NCBI GenBank assembly: GCA_030591685.1
Contig: JAUVAX010000006.1
Location: 1-64,000, forward strand
Length of the DNA: 64,000 nt
DNA from: Pseudobdellovibrionaceae bacterium
GTDB taxonomy: Bacteria; Bdellovibrionota; Bdellovibrionia; Bdellovibrionales; UBA1609
Direction: 5' to 3'
Position 1 is the first letter of the stretch. Each line of letters starts with the position of its first letter. This document shows positions 42,927-52,777 of this stretch, piece by piece. The notes under the pieces were generated by a model, which was given only the letters and a program-made list of their open reading frames with translations, searched no databases and was not told where the DNA came from. The position numbers were made by a program, and so were the translations under genes.

Positions 42927-43782
42927 AGTATTAATCAATGAATCTCACGGTGAGCGAGATCGTTTTGATTTTCTGAGCTCTTATTTAAATAATTTAGGTT
43001 TTAAAAATGAAGTTCAACATGTGTTAACTTCTTCATATGAATTTAAAGATCGTTTGCTTGAATTAAAAAGTCAAGTCGATCAAATTCGGATACACTCTGA
43101 CCTTGGTATTCTTGTGGTGCAAGAGTTTGAATCTATGCCGTCTGAGATCGTAGATTTAGGGGCCGCAGATGCCTTTGTTTACGAAAAAGGAGGCTGGTGG
43201 TTTAGAAATTTTTTGCAAAAAGCTTTTTTGAAAACTATATCTAAATATGGAAGTTCTATAGATCTAGAGAGTTCAGCGCTAATTGTTGGGACGGGGGCAC
43301 GAGCCAGAGTCTTTGCCAGTGGTTTTATTAAAGTTGGGTTTTCTGAAGTCAATATTTCTTCAATTTTCGACGAACAGGGGACAAAATTTGTAGACGCATT
43401 AAAAAGAAAGTACTTTGGGGTAAATATTAATTTTGTGCCTCAAAGTCGTTTAGTGACTCTCCCGGGGATACACGGTGTCCTTGTTAATTCCACCCCTATA
43501 GACAGCAATAATGAACTTATAAATGAACTTAATTATTTTAATTTTTTACAAAAAGAGGGGCTTGTCATAGATTTAAACCTGTTCCCTGTTGAGTCAAGAC
43601 TAACAAAGGAAGCAAAAACAGTAGGAGCTGTTGTTATTCAGGGGTATCAGATACTAGCACTGGCTGATATTCTATGGGCTCAATCCGTTTTTGGTATAAA
43701 ACTTGATGCTGAAAAGTATGTGAATGAATTTTACAATAAATTTAAGCTTAAAGCTGAGAATTCTGAATCGGCGTTGTCTTAA
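42910..43782 (+). CDS. degenerate shikimate-dehydrogenase-like protein
   Basis: The 290-residue protein resembles AroE only in its C-terminal Rossmann half: SALIVGTGARARVFASGFIK, VLVNSTPIDSN, VIDLNLFPVESRLTKEAKTVGAVVIQG and ILALADILWAQSVFGI. The N-terminal substrate-binding half lacks the usual SLSPxMHN-type and NVTxPxK motifs, so true shikimate dehydrogenation is doubtful. It begins within ribF, 17 bases before its stop, and precedes the pil operon by about 100 bases. It may be a repurposed paralogue, with a function I cannot name. Confidence 0.7.
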   Translation: MLKWAEVLINESHGERDRFDFLSSYLNNLGFKNEVQHVLTSSYEFKDRLLELKSQVDQIRIHSDLGILVVQEFESMPSEIVDLGAADAFVYEKGGWWFRNFLQKAFLKTISKYGSSIDLESSALIVGTGARARVFASGFIKVGFSEVNISSIFDEQGTKFVDALKRKYFGVNINFVPQSRLVTLPGIHGVLVNSTPIDSNNELINELNYFNFLQKEGLVIDLNLFPVESRLTKEAKTVGAVVIQGYQILALADILWAQSVFGIKLDAEKYVNEFYNKFKLKAENSESALS

Positions 43783-43887
43783 CTAAAATAGGTGTACATC
43801 ATTTGAAATCCCTCCAAAGGTCCAGTTACAAAAAATGTCACCTAAGGTACTCTGAATAGTGAATACGGTTACAATTCGGGAGTGATT

Positions 43888-45606
43888 ATGGCAGTAAAAA
43901 AAGCCATTGGTGAATTACTAGTAAGAGAAAGCTTAATTAATATTGATCAACTAGAGCAGGCAAAAAAAAGTCAACGGCAAAACGGGGGCAAGCTAACAAG
44001 CGCACTCGTTAATCTAGGTTTTGTTAATGAAAGTGACCTTGCTGAGTTTTTAGGAAATCAATTTAACCTCCCAACAATAGATTTAAGCTCTTTTGAGTGT
44101 GAGAGGGGGGCTTTAGATATGTTGTCCTCTCAAATATGCAAAAAGCATACTGTTATCCCAGTGACTAAGGCTGACAATACCTTGGTCGTTGCCTTCGCTG
44201 ACCCTACAAATATTTATGTCAAAGATGATTTAGCTTTATTAACACGGTGTAAAATTGAACCCGTAGTGGCTTCAGAACTAGAAATTCAAAGAGCTATTGA
44301 AAAGTATTACAACATATCTTCCTCAAAAGACATTGTAAATATAATGTCCGAGATGGAGGAGGAGAGTGAATATCTCGACGATGGAGATAAGGGTGCTGTT
44401 GAATTACTGGGGCCCAATAGCAATGCCGAGGATGGCCCCATAGTAAAATTTGTCTCTGCGATGCTTGCTGACGCGATTAAGTTAGGGGCTTCTGATATAC
44501 ACATTGAACCCTATGAAAAAAGATTCCGTGTACGCTTTAGGATAGATGGAAAACTACATCAAAAAACTCAACCCCCTGCTGGAGCTGCAAATGCGATCAT
44601 AAGTCGCATAAAGATAATGTCCAAGCTTGATATTGCAGAACGACGACGACCTCAAGATGGTCGTTTGAAAGTACGAATGCAGGATCGTTCTGATATAGAT
44701 TTTCGTGTCAGTGTTTGCCCCACTTTATTTGGTGAGAAAGTGGTGCTTAGAATTTTAGATAAAAGTACATTAGAAGTGGACATGACAAAATTAGGTTTTG
44801 AGGTCGATCAACTGAAGGTTTTATTAGAAAAAATTCATCAACCACAAGGGATGGTTTTAATTACAGGCCCTACAGGGAGTGGTAAAACGACCACAATTTA
44901 CTCTTGTTTAAGTGAACTCAATGAGCCGGACGTTAATATTTCGACAGCAGAGGATCCGGTCGAATTTAATTTAGATGGAATAAATCAAGTTCAAGTGCGC
45001 GCTGATATAGGTATGGGTTTTCCTGAAGTGCTACGGTCTTTTTTACGTCAAGATCCAGACATTGTTATGGTGGGTGAAATTCGAGATCTTGAAACGGCAA
45101 ATGTGGCATACAAGGCCGCCTCAACGGGGCATTTAGTAGTGAGTACATTACATACAAATGATGCCGCATCAACAGTTTCAAGACTTGTTGACATGGGTAT
45201 TCCTAAGTTTATGGTGGCCGAAGCGACGTCTTTAGTTATAGCCCAGAGACTTATGAGAAAAAACTGCACTCGTTGTTTGGTAGATATTACTGTTCCAACG
45301 GAGACTCTTTTGGAGATAGGGGTTCCTGAGGATCGGTTGCCAGAATTTTCAACTTTAAAACGTGGGCAGGGATGCGGGGTTTGTAATAATACGGGGCTGT
45401 CGGGCCGAATAGCTATTCACGAAGTTTTAAAGTTAACAGCTCAAGTTAAGGATGCCATCTTTAAAAGCGCAAGCCCTCTTGAAATAAAAAGAATGGCTGT
45501 AAACTCAGGAATGGTTTCTTTGAGGATGAGTGCACTTGAAAAATTAAAAAATGGTTTAACTACTGTTGAGCAGGTTATTGGCTCATCTGTGGGTGATGAG
45601 TTATGA
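43888..45606 (+). CDS. pilB: type IV pilus assembly ATPase PilB
   Basis: The 572-residue protein has the N-terminal GspE-II domain (IGELLVRESLINIDQLEQAKKSQ), then DIHIEPYEKRFRVRFRIDG, Walker A GPTGSGKTTT, the Asp/His boxes (DPVEF, RQDPDIVMVGEIRD, STLHTNDA) and the tetracysteine zinc site (CTRC ... CGVC). It powers pilus extension at the inner membrane. ATG 43888 has GGGAG five bases upstream. pilT overlaps the stop (ATGA). Confidence 0.95.
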   Translation: MAVKKAIGELLVRESLINIDQLEQAKKSQRQNGGKLTSALVNLGFVNESDLAEFLGNQFNLPTIDLSSFECERGALDMLSSQICKKHTVIPVTKADNTLVVAFADPTNIYVKDDLALLTRCKIEPVVASELEIQRAIEKYYNISSSKDIVNIMSEMEEESEYLDDGDKGAVELLGPNSNAEDGPIVKFVSAMLADAIKLGASDIHIEPYEKRFRVRFRIDGKLHQKTQPPAGAANAIISRIKIMSKLDIAERRRPQDGRLKVRMQDRSDIDFRVSVCPTLFGEKVVLRILDKSTLEVDMTKLGFEVDQLKVLLEKIHQPQGMVLITGPTGSGKTTTIYSCLSELNEPDVNISTAEDPVEFNLDGINQVQVRADIGMGFPEVLRSFLRQDPDIVMVGEIRDLETANVAYKAASTGHLVVSTLHTNDAASTVSRLVDMGIPKFMVAEATSLVIAQRLMRKNCTRCLVDITVPTETLLEIGVPEDRLPEFSTLKRGQGCGVCNNTGLSGRIAIHEVLKLTAQVKDAIFKSASPLEIKRMAVNSGMVSLRMSALEKLKNGLTTVEQVIGSSVGDEL

Positions 45607-46670
45607 TAACACTACACCAACTTCTTAAAGCAACTGTAAAACAAGATGCCTCTGATTTACATATTGTTGCTGGCTCAGCACCGGCATTGCGTGTAAAGGG
45701 AAGAATGGTGCGAGTCAAGTCTACAGAACTATCGGGTGAGGACACAAGGAGAATCTGCTATTCAATACTCACTGATATACAGAAGAGTAGGTTTGAAGAA
45801 GATAAGGAAATAGATTTTAGCTTTAGCGTAAAGCGTATGGCTCGATTTAGAGTTAATTTATCATATCAAAAGGGTGTTGTTTCTGGAGTTTTTAGAAAAA
45901 TTCAAATGGACGTGCCGGACATTAATACTCTAGGGATACCAAAGGGAGTTATAGAGTTAACGAAGATCCCCTTTGGTCTAATTCTAGTAACGGGTCCCAC
46001 AGGTTGTGGGAAAACAACCACTCTTGCCGCCTTATTAGATAAAGTCAATAAAGAGCGCAGGGGGCACATTGTAACCCTTGAGGACCCGATTGAATACGTT
46101 CATATGCATAAGAATTGTATTATTAACCAACGAGAAATCGGTACAGATACAAATAGTTTTGAGGCCGCACTAAGGCATATATTAAGGCAGGACCCTGATG
46201 TGTGTTTGCTTGGCGAGTTGAGGGATGCACTTACCGTTCAATCCGCCTTAAGAATTGCAGAAACAGGTCACCTTGTATTTGCAACTTTGCATACAAACTC
46301 AGCCCTACAGTCCATCAGTCGAATGGTAGGGATGTTTCCAGCAGATCAGCAGGATCGTGAGCGAAATGTTCTCAGTCATGTTTTAAGTGGGGTACTCTCG
46401 CAAAGGTTAGTACCAACAGTTGATGGCGAACTGATTGCTGCCTGTGAATTTATGCAAGTGAATTCAGCTATTAGAAATTTAATTAGAGAGGATAAGTTGC
46501 ATCAAATATACGGGATGATGCAGGTGGGTCAGGATAAATCCGGAATGATAACGTTAAATCAATCATTGGCTCATTTAACGTTAAAAAGAAAAATAAAAAT
46601 TAGCTCTGCATTTAATGCCTCTCCGGATCCTGAGGAATTAGATCTAATACTAAGCAAAATGGGTGTGTAG
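45603..46670 (+). CDS. pilT: type IV pilus retraction ATPase PilT
   Basis: The 355-residue protein has KQDASDLHIVAGSAPALRVKG, Walker A GPTGCGKTTT, LEDPIEYVH, RQDPDVCLLGELRD, ATLHTNSA and the PilT-specific AIRNLIREDK motif near the C-terminus. It lacks the zinc site of PilB and drives pilus retraction. It overlaps pilB by four bases. Confidence 0.95.
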   Translation: MITLHQLLKATVKQDASDLHIVAGSAPALRVKGRMVRVKSTELSGEDTRRICYSILTDIQKSRFEEDKEIDFSFSVKRMARFRVNLSYQKGVVSGVFRKIQMDVPDINTLGIPKGVIELTKIPFGLILVTGPTGCGKTTTLAALLDKVNKERRGHIVTLEDPIEYVHMHKNCIINQREIGTDTNSFEAALRHILRQDPDVCLLGELRDALTVQSALRIAETGHLVFATLHTNSALQSISRMVGMFPADQQDRERNVLSHVLSGVLSQRLVPTVDGELIAACEFMQVNSAIRNLIREDKLHQIYGMMQVGQDKSGMITLNQSLAHLTLKRKIKISSAFNASPDPEELDLILSKMGV

Positions 46671-46672
46671 TC

Positions 46673-47893
46673 GTGGCTCTTTATTTATTTAATGCAAAAT
46701 CAATGGATGGTAAATCTATTTCAGGCGAAGTCAATGCTGAAAATGAAACAGAGGCTCGAGTGAAGTTGAGGGCCCAGTACCTCATCCCCATAAAATTAAA
46801 ACAAAAAGGTAGTAGCAATACGGTTTTAGTTAAAAATAAACAGAGCGGATCACACCATACGGTTAAGCTCAAAGAATTGCAAATATTCACAAGGCAGTTT
46901 TCAGTACTTGTAGCTTCGGGAGTTCCTATACTTCAGGGTATTGAGGCCATGGCACAAGGGTCAAAAAGCCCAGGCATGGTGGCTGTATTAAATGATATGG
47001 CTTTGCAGTTAAACAAAGGGCGGAGACTCTACGAAGCCTTGGCATTGCACCCAAAAGCCTTTGATAATCTTTACATTAACCTTGTCCGTGCGGGCGAAGA
47101 GGGTGGGGTTTTAGAGGCTGTACTCGTTCGTCTCGCGGATCATATAGAAAAAACGATTAAGCTAAATGGAAAAATTAAAGGAGCGATGGTCTACCCTCTT
47201 GCTATTATTGTCGTCGCATTTATTGTAGTTGCTGTAATTATGATTTTTGTTATCCCTAGTTTTGTTGATATGTTTAGCCAAAATGGAGCCGAGTTACCAT
47301 GGTTAACACAAAAAGTTATTGATGCCAGCGATTTTACAACACAGTATTGGTATTTAATAGTCATAAGCATTACTGGGTCGGTGTTTTCAATAAAGGGATA
47401 TTATCGCACCACAGCTGGTAAAGAGCTTATTGATCAGTACTTAATTATGGTGCCCGTTTTGGGTTCATTGATTCAAAAAGGAGCGATAGCATCATTTTCA
47501 AGAACCTTAGCAACAATGTTAAGGGCTGGTGTGAAAATTTCTGAATCGCTAGAAATAGCAGCATCAACTGTAGGTAATGATGTTATTGCAAAAGCTATTA
47601 GACGCTCTAAAGCTGCAATCGAAAGAGGCAGAGCTTTAGTGGAGCCATTAAAAAAAGAAAAGTATATACCGGTCATGGTTACTCAAATGATTAGTATTGG
47701 AGAGCAAACGGGAAACTTAGATACTATGCTTGAGAAAATTGCTGATTTTTATGAGGATGAGGTTGATGTTGCCGCGTCAGCATTGACGAGTTTAATGGAG
47801 CCCATACTGATGGTCGTTATTGGAGGGATTATAGCCATTTTAGTCGTTGCAATGTATTTACCAATCTTTCAAATGGCCGATGCCGTGATGTAA
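46673..47893 (+). CDS. pilC: type IV pilus inner-membrane platform PilC
   Basis: The 406-residue protein has two GspF domains with three membrane segments: LQIFTRQFSVLVASGVPILQGIEAM in the first copy and SFSRTLATMLRAGVKISESLEIA in the second. The C-terminal segment EPILMVVIGGIIAILVVAMYLPIF is typical of PilC. It couples the ATPases to the pilin. The start is GTG at 46673, three bases after the pilT stop. Confidence 0.95.
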   Translation: MALYLFNAKSMDGKSISGEVNAENETEARVKLRAQYLIPIKLKQKGSSNTVLVKNKQSGSHHTVKLKELQIFTRQFSVLVASGVPILQGIEAMAQGSKSPGMVAVLNDMALQLNKGRRLYEALALHPKAFDNLYINLVRAGEEGGVLEAVLVRLADHIEKTIKLNGKIKGAMVYPLAIIVVAFIVVAVIMIFVIPSFVDMFSQNGAELPWLTQKVIDASDFTTQYWYLIVISITGSVFSIKGYYRTTAGKELIDQYLIMVPVLGSLIQKGAIASFSRTLATMLRAGVKISESLEIAASTVGNDVIAKAIRRSKAAIERGRALVEPLKKEKYIPVMVTQMISIGEQTGNLDTMLEKIADFYEDEVDVAASALTSLMEPILMVVIGGIIAILVVAMYLPIFQMADAVM

Positions 47894-47895
47894 AA

Positions 47896-49566
47896 ATGAA
47901 ATCATCAGACTATATTGAAAAAAAGGAAGAAAACACCAATGTCGGGCTAGCTACTCAGACAGAACGAATTTTAATGATTCAAACTATTCGTATTCTTTCA
48001 ATCTGTGCTATTTTATTAGTAATCTTAGCTTTTCAAGCCACTCAGCCAGAGTTTTTAAACCCAGATGTTTGGGTTCCTATTTATTTAATATTAAGTTTTG
48101 GATTTTTGATTAATACTTTTTTACTTTTAAAGTTTGATCGGTTCTCCGGTAACTGGATTATTAATTCAGCATTGTTTGCTTTTGATGCGATTCTGGTTAC
48201 CTCCCTTATTTATTATACGGGGGTTAATAAATCTATATTTTTGTTTTTATACTTAGTTTATATAATTCAGTGTGGTCTTTTTGCGGGGCACAAGGGGGCA
48301 CTGTTAATGGCCCTCTGGACGTCGTTTTTATTTAGCTTACTTCTTATGATGGGTCCAAGAATTGAGGGGGAAGCTCTGTTTTTCGCCCTTGGGTTTAATA
48401 ACTTGGCCTTTTTTGCCGTCGCTATTTTAAGTGGATTTCTAAGTGATCAAATTGACTTTATTGGTGGTGAATTAAAAAGTAGAGGCAGAGAGTTAACGGC
48501 CTTAAGAGATTTTAATCAGCTAATTGTAGAGAGTGTCGGGACAGGGTTTTTAACTTTAGATAATGATATGAACATTACACATATAAATTCTGCGGCGGCA
48601 TCGATACTGGCTGATCAGACTATTATGGGTCAAAACTTAAAGGCTGTATTCCCGGGTTTGCTTGAAAAACTGAAGGGTCAAAAGTTTGAACCTTCAAATA
48701 TTCCATCACAATTCGAAGAAGATTATGTAAATTATAAAAATGAAAAATTAATAATCCATACACTTACGTCGGCTTTAAAGGATGAGGAAGGTCAATTTAT
48801 TGGCTTTGTTGTCATGTTCCAGGACCAAACAGAGGTGAAGCGAATGGAGTTAGCATTAAGACAACAAGAGAAAATGGCGGCCGTCGGTTTACTTGCTGCA
48901 GGTATTGCTCATGAAATCAGGAATCCTCTGGCGAGTATTAGTGGAAGTGTTCAACTCATTAAGTCCAGTAGCTCACTAACACCTGAAGAAAATGAAAAAT
49001 TAATGAACATAATAATAAAGGAAATTGATCGTTTAAATGACCTAATAAATGAGTTTTTGGATTTTGTTCGTCCAGAAAAAATCTCAGATGACCCTGTTAA
49101 TATTAAAGAGCTGTTGAAGGAAGTACTGGAGATAGTTTCTATGGACAAAAAATTGAGAAAAGATGTTGAAATCGACTTAACACTAAAAGGCCACCAAGTA
49201 ATATCAGGAAATTATAATAAGCTCAAACAAGCCTTGTTAAACATAATAATAAACTCCTTTCAGGCAATGGAGAGTGTAGAGCATCCAAAATTGCGGATTA
49301 AAAATTATGACAGTGACCAAAGAGCGATTATAGAGATCCAAGACTCAGGTATAGGTATGGATAAAAATCAAGTGAATAGAATATTCGAGCCATTTCATAC
49401 CACTAAAGCCAAAGGCACAGGTTTAGGTCTTGCTGTCACACATAAAATCATCGAAAACCATGGTGCTCGGGTGTTTGTAGAGAGTGAAAAAGGCAAGGGA
49501 ACCCGCTTTACAATAGAATTTCCAAAAGGAAGTGGTGAGGTCCTGTCACTGAAATTACAGGCCTAA
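47896..49566 (+). CDS. pilS: pilus sensor kinase PilS-like
   Basis: The 556-residue kinase has six membrane segments (about 25-195), a PAS domain (about 215-325), HisKA with IAHEIRNPLASISGSVQLI and an HATPase domain (NIIINSFQAM, IQDSGIGMD, GTGLGLAVTHKI). The layout matches PilS, which in Pseudomonas senses pilin in the membrane and controls pilA through PilR. It follows pilC by three bases, so kinase and machine are co-expressed. Confidence 0.9.
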   Translation: MKSSDYIEKKEENTNVGLATQTERILMIQTIRILSICAILLVILAFQATQPEFLNPDVWVPIYLILSFGFLINTFLLLKFDRFSGNWIINSALFAFDAILVTSLIYYTGVNKSIFLFLYLVYIIQCGLFAGHKGALLMALWTSFLFSLLLMMGPRIEGEALFFALGFNNLAFFAVAILSGFLSDQIDFIGGELKSRGRELTALRDFNQLIVESVGTGFLTLDNDMNITHINSAAASILADQTIMGQNLKAVFPGLLEKLKGQKFEPSNIPSQFEEDYVNYKNEKLIIHTLTSALKDEEGQFIGFVVMFQDQTEVKRMELALRQQEKMAAVGLLAAGIAHEIRNPLASISGSVQLIKSSSSLTPEENEKLMNIIIKEIDRLNDLINEFLDFVRPEKISDDPVNIKELLKEVLEIVSMDKKLRKDVEIDLTLKGHQVISGNYNKLKQALLNIIINSFQAMESVEHPKLRIKNYDSDQRAIIEIQDSGIGMDKNQVNRIFEPFHTTKAKGTGLGLAVTHKIIENHGARVFVESEKGKGTRFTIEFPKGSGEVLSLKLQA

Positions 49567-49683
49567 GAAACGATCTAACCAAACAAGGGTCCTTGCCTGT
49601 TCTGAAGCCTGTATTTATTAAACATTGTTGAAAATTTAGAAGTTTCATAAGAAAATAAGGAGTAGTAGTTGTGAGGAGACAAG

Positions 49684-51090
49684 ATGAAGTCGCGTATTCT
49701 AGTTGTTGATGATGAAGAGTCTATCAGAGAATTTTTAGATATCATGTTAAAAAAAGAGGGCTATGAAATAACTGTTGCTGAAGACGGTCAAAGGGCTTTA
49801 GAAATAATTAAGAAAAAGTCCTTTGATATGGTGATCTCAGATTTGCAAATGCCCAATATGAATGGAGTAGAGCTTTTAAAAGAAGTAAAATCAATACATC
49901 CAGACTTAGTATTTATGATTATCACGGCATTTGGTACCACCGAGTCAGCCGTTGAGGCGATGAAATTAGGTGCTTATGACTATATCACAAAGCCCTTTAA
50001 AATTGATGAAGTAAGAATTAATATTATAAACGCCCTAAAATCTAAGGGGTTAGAGGTTGAGAACAGAACTCTTAAAAAGGAGTTGCAGAGAGAATATAGC
50101 TTTCAAAACTTTATTGGGAACTCAGATGTTATGCACAGAGTTTTTGACCTTATAAAGAGGGTTTCTCAGGCACCAACAAATATTTTAATAACAGGAGAGA
50201 GCGGAACGGGTAAGGAGATGGTGGCTAAAGCCATTCACTACAATGGGCAATTAAAGGACAAACCTTTTGTGACAGTTAACTGTGGAGCCATACCTGAAAA
50301 CTTAATGGAATCTGAAATGTTTGGTCATAAAAAGGGTTCATTTACAGGAGCTGTGAGTGACAAAACGGGATTGTTTGAGGTGGCCTCTGGTGGGATTTTA
50401 TTTTTAGATGAGGTTGGCGAACTCCCGTTAAATATTCAGGTTAAGTTATTAAGGGTGATTCAAGAACGAATGATAAGGCCTGTCGGAGGGACAGAGGACA
50501 GAGCCGTAGATGTGAGAATTATAGCCGCTACAAATAGAGTGCTTGAAGATATGGTTAAGACTGGAGAGTTCAGAGAGGATTTGTTTTATAGGCTGAACGT
50601 CATTAAAATTGAGGCCCCACCTTTGCGCGATAGAAGAAGCGACATCCCCATATTGGCTAATCATTTTTTAAAAAAGCATAACGACAGGATGAGTAAGGGG
50701 ATCGCTGCAATCACTAAAGAGGCCATGGATATTTTAATGAAATATGATTATAAGGGCAATGTGCGAGAACTGGAGAATATCATTGAGAGAACAGTAGCCC
50801 TTGAGGGGGGTGCTAACATATTACCTGAGTCATTGCCTCCATTTGTAAGCACTCCTAACGGCCGAAAAATGGCATCAAGTCATGAAATTGAAATCACTGA
50901 AGAGGGTGTGGATATAGATAAAATAATGGGTCAAATAGAAAAAGAGCTACTTATTAAAGCTATTCACACTGCAAATGGAGTGAAAAAGCGGGCCGCTAAG
51001 CTTTTAAATATAAGCTTTAGGTCAATGAGGTACCGAGTGGAGAAGTTTAGCTTGGGCTCGGCTACAGATGAGGACCTTGAAGAGGCGTAG
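49684..51090 (+). CDS. pilR: pilus response regulator PilR-like
   Basis: The 468-residue NtrC-family protein has a receiver (LVVDDEESIREFL, Asp in MVISDLQMPNMNG, Lys in YITKPFK), an AAA+ domain (GESGTGKE, loop GSFTGA, LFLDEVGEL) and a Fis-type helix-turn-helix (AAKLLNISFRSMRYRVEKF). The sigma-54-dependent pilA is the classical target, but no pilA is present in this window. AGGAGAC precedes the ATG. It is separated from pilS by 117 bases. Confidence 0.92.
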   Translation: MKSRILVVDDEESIREFLDIMLKKEGYEITVAEDGQRALEIIKKKSFDMVISDLQMPNMNGVELLKEVKSIHPDLVFMIITAFGTTESAVEAMKLGAYDYITKPFKIDEVRINIINALKSKGLEVENRTLKKELQREYSFQNFIGNSDVMHRVFDLIKRVSQAPTNILITGESGTGKEMVAKAIHYNGQLKDKPFVTVNCGAIPENLMESEMFGHKKGSFTGAVSDKTGLFEVASGGILFLDEVGELPLNIQVKLLRVIQERMIRPVGGTEDRAVDVRIIAATNRVLEDMVKTGEFREDLFYRLNVIKIEAPPLRDRRSDIPILANHFLKKHNDRMSKGIAAITKEAMDILMKYDYKGNVRELENIIERTVALEGGANILPESLPPFVSTPNGRKMASSHEIEITEEGVDIDKIMGQIEKELLIKAIHTANGVKKRAAKLLNISFRSMRYRVEKFSLGSATDEDLEEA

Positions 51091-51103
51091 AAGAATAGAT
51101 AAT

Positions 51104-52777
51104 TCACGAAAATTTTTTGTGCATTTTCCAGAGACAATCACTAATAAATGGACGGCGACTTTCTTTTGTTGCCACTATAAGTAATTTAGTTATTTTTAAA
51201 TTCACAGGTTCTGAATAAAGTAAAATGAGAAGTTCTTGAATAAAGTTTGTGCTTAAGGTGATGTAGTTGTCAGTCCCAACGCCTAATTCAACCCCCTTTT
51301 TTTCCCACCATGAAAACGGATGATCTTTATAGTCTGGGAAGCATTCAGTGAGTTTCATATTTGAGGACGGCAGTGAAATTAAAGTTACTTTTTTGTGAAT
51401 AAGTCGATTTAAAACATCATGCTGATATTGCTCAACCTCTCGAGCTGTATGAAATTTTGTTTTTAAGAAACTTGTTGTTTCACTCTCAGTGAGTGGCTCA
51501 CCAGAAATCAATTTATCTTTAACTTTTAGGTCTAACCACTCCATGTCTAAGAGCTCATTATAATCAAGGGAACCCTTTTTAATATTTTTCTTATTTTTAT
51601 TTAAAATAATAATTCTTTGATAGAGACGATGAAAATAATAATTAGGGTTTATCCCTAGGCTAATTCCGTGCTCTAGCGTATCAATATGCCAAATATTCAT
51701 GGCGTTATCGACAGATTGCACCCCTTTTCTAAGGTTTTTCCAGGTCTCGCCGTGGTGACTTCTGATTTTAAAGCCCTTATATTGTAATCTTCGAAGGCCA
51801 AACTTAAGCTCTTCAAAATGTCGCTTTCTGAAAAGTTCTTTTTCGTTTCCAACCGTGTCGACTTCATTCATTTTTATATATATATCAGGCCGTTTTTCAA
51901 TGATTTCTAATATTTTATCTACCTGATTGTTGAAGTGTTCGCCTTTAGTTTTAAAATTTAAATTATCATAAAAATTTAATTCTTTTCTAAAACAAGGTGA
52001 CAACTTAAAGTCAAACTGTGGAAGTTCTGATTTAAATTTCATAAACCCATCATAAAGGCCGTAGACAACGTCTTCTTCTGTGACATCCTCAATGCCAGGT
52101 ATTTTTTCACTTTCCATTGCGGTAACTCTTGAGAGTGTAAATTTAAGTCGAATTTGCCCCACATTATATTTGGTGTAGAGCTCTTTGGCCATATGGTAAG
52201 CGGCATCCTCGTGGGCCTTTCTAGAGTTTAAAATGAGTTTAGATAGATAGAGAATCCTAAGGTAGGTTTCAAAATGCTCGTCCTCCTTGAGTCGTATAAG
52301 GTTATCAACATCCTCTACGCTTGTTATGGGTAAGGCCTCTTTACCGTAGACCTTCATGATCCGCTCTTCATAGATTTTTTTATTAGGACCTTCTAATAAT
52401 ACTTTAAGCCGAGGGTAGATGAACGAGGCCGACAGGCTCCCTGTCAGGTGAATATGCTCTTCGTTGTAGGGAATAGGAAAGTGTTTAAAGAAATTAAAAA
52501 AAGCTTGGGAGACGGGGTGATTCAGGAGGGTCTCAATATTGACCTCATCAATTTGAAACTCCGAAACAAGACGTCTAAACTCAGTAACAGAACGCTCAAG
52601 GTGCTTGCTGTTTTTAATGCCCTCAGAGCTAGATAAAAGCTCAAGTGTATCAGTGAGGGCTATCCCGTTGGTTTCGCTAATAACTTCAATGATTGATTTA
52701 GTGAGAAGTTTTATAATATTCACTTGTGTGTCTGGCATTGTAGGGTCCTCTAAAACTAGTTCTTGGTATTGTACCAT
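51104..52777 (-). CDS. adenosine/AMP-deaminase-like metal hydrolase
   Basis: The 557-residue protein has the deaminase metal-site motifs spread over a long chain: HIHLTGS near residue 108, HHGETW, HIDTLEHGI, LPSSNMKL (CPTSN position) and VELGVGTDN with the metal Asp. About 200 residues are inserted relative to simple adenosine deaminases, more like AMP deaminase or ADGF types. The substrate is unknown. The frame is open upstream to a GTG at 52930, but that extension lies on the perfect hairpin and lacks motifs, so I use ATG 52777, which has no good ribosome binding site. It converges on pilR. Confidence 0.75.
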   Translation of the reverse strand: MVQYQELVLEDPTMPDTQVNIIKLLTKSIIEVISETNGIALTDTLELLSSSEGIKNSKHLERSVTEFRRLVSEFQIDEVNIETLLNHPVSQAFFNFFKHFPIPYNEEHIHLTGSLSASFIYPRLKVLLEGPNKKIYEERIMKVYGKEALPITSVEDVDNLIRLKEDEHFETYLRILYLSKLILNSRKAHEDAAYHMAKELYTKYNVGQIRLKFTLSRVTAMESEKIPGIEDVTEEDVVYGLYDGFMKFKSELPQFDFKLSPCFRKELNFYDNLNFKTKGEHFNNQVDKILEIIEKRPDIYIKMNEVDTVGNEKELFRKRHFEELKFGLRRLQYKGFKIRSHHGETWKNLRKGVQSVDNAMNIWHIDTLEHGISLGINPNYYFHRLYQRIIILNKNKKNIKKGSLDYNELLDMEWLDLKVKDKLISGEPLTESETTSFLKTKFHTAREVEQYQHDVLNRLIHKKVTLISLPSSNMKLTECFPDYKDHPFSWWEKKGVELGVGTDNYITLSTNFIQELLILLYSEPVNLKITKLLIVATKESRRPFISDCLWKMHKKFS

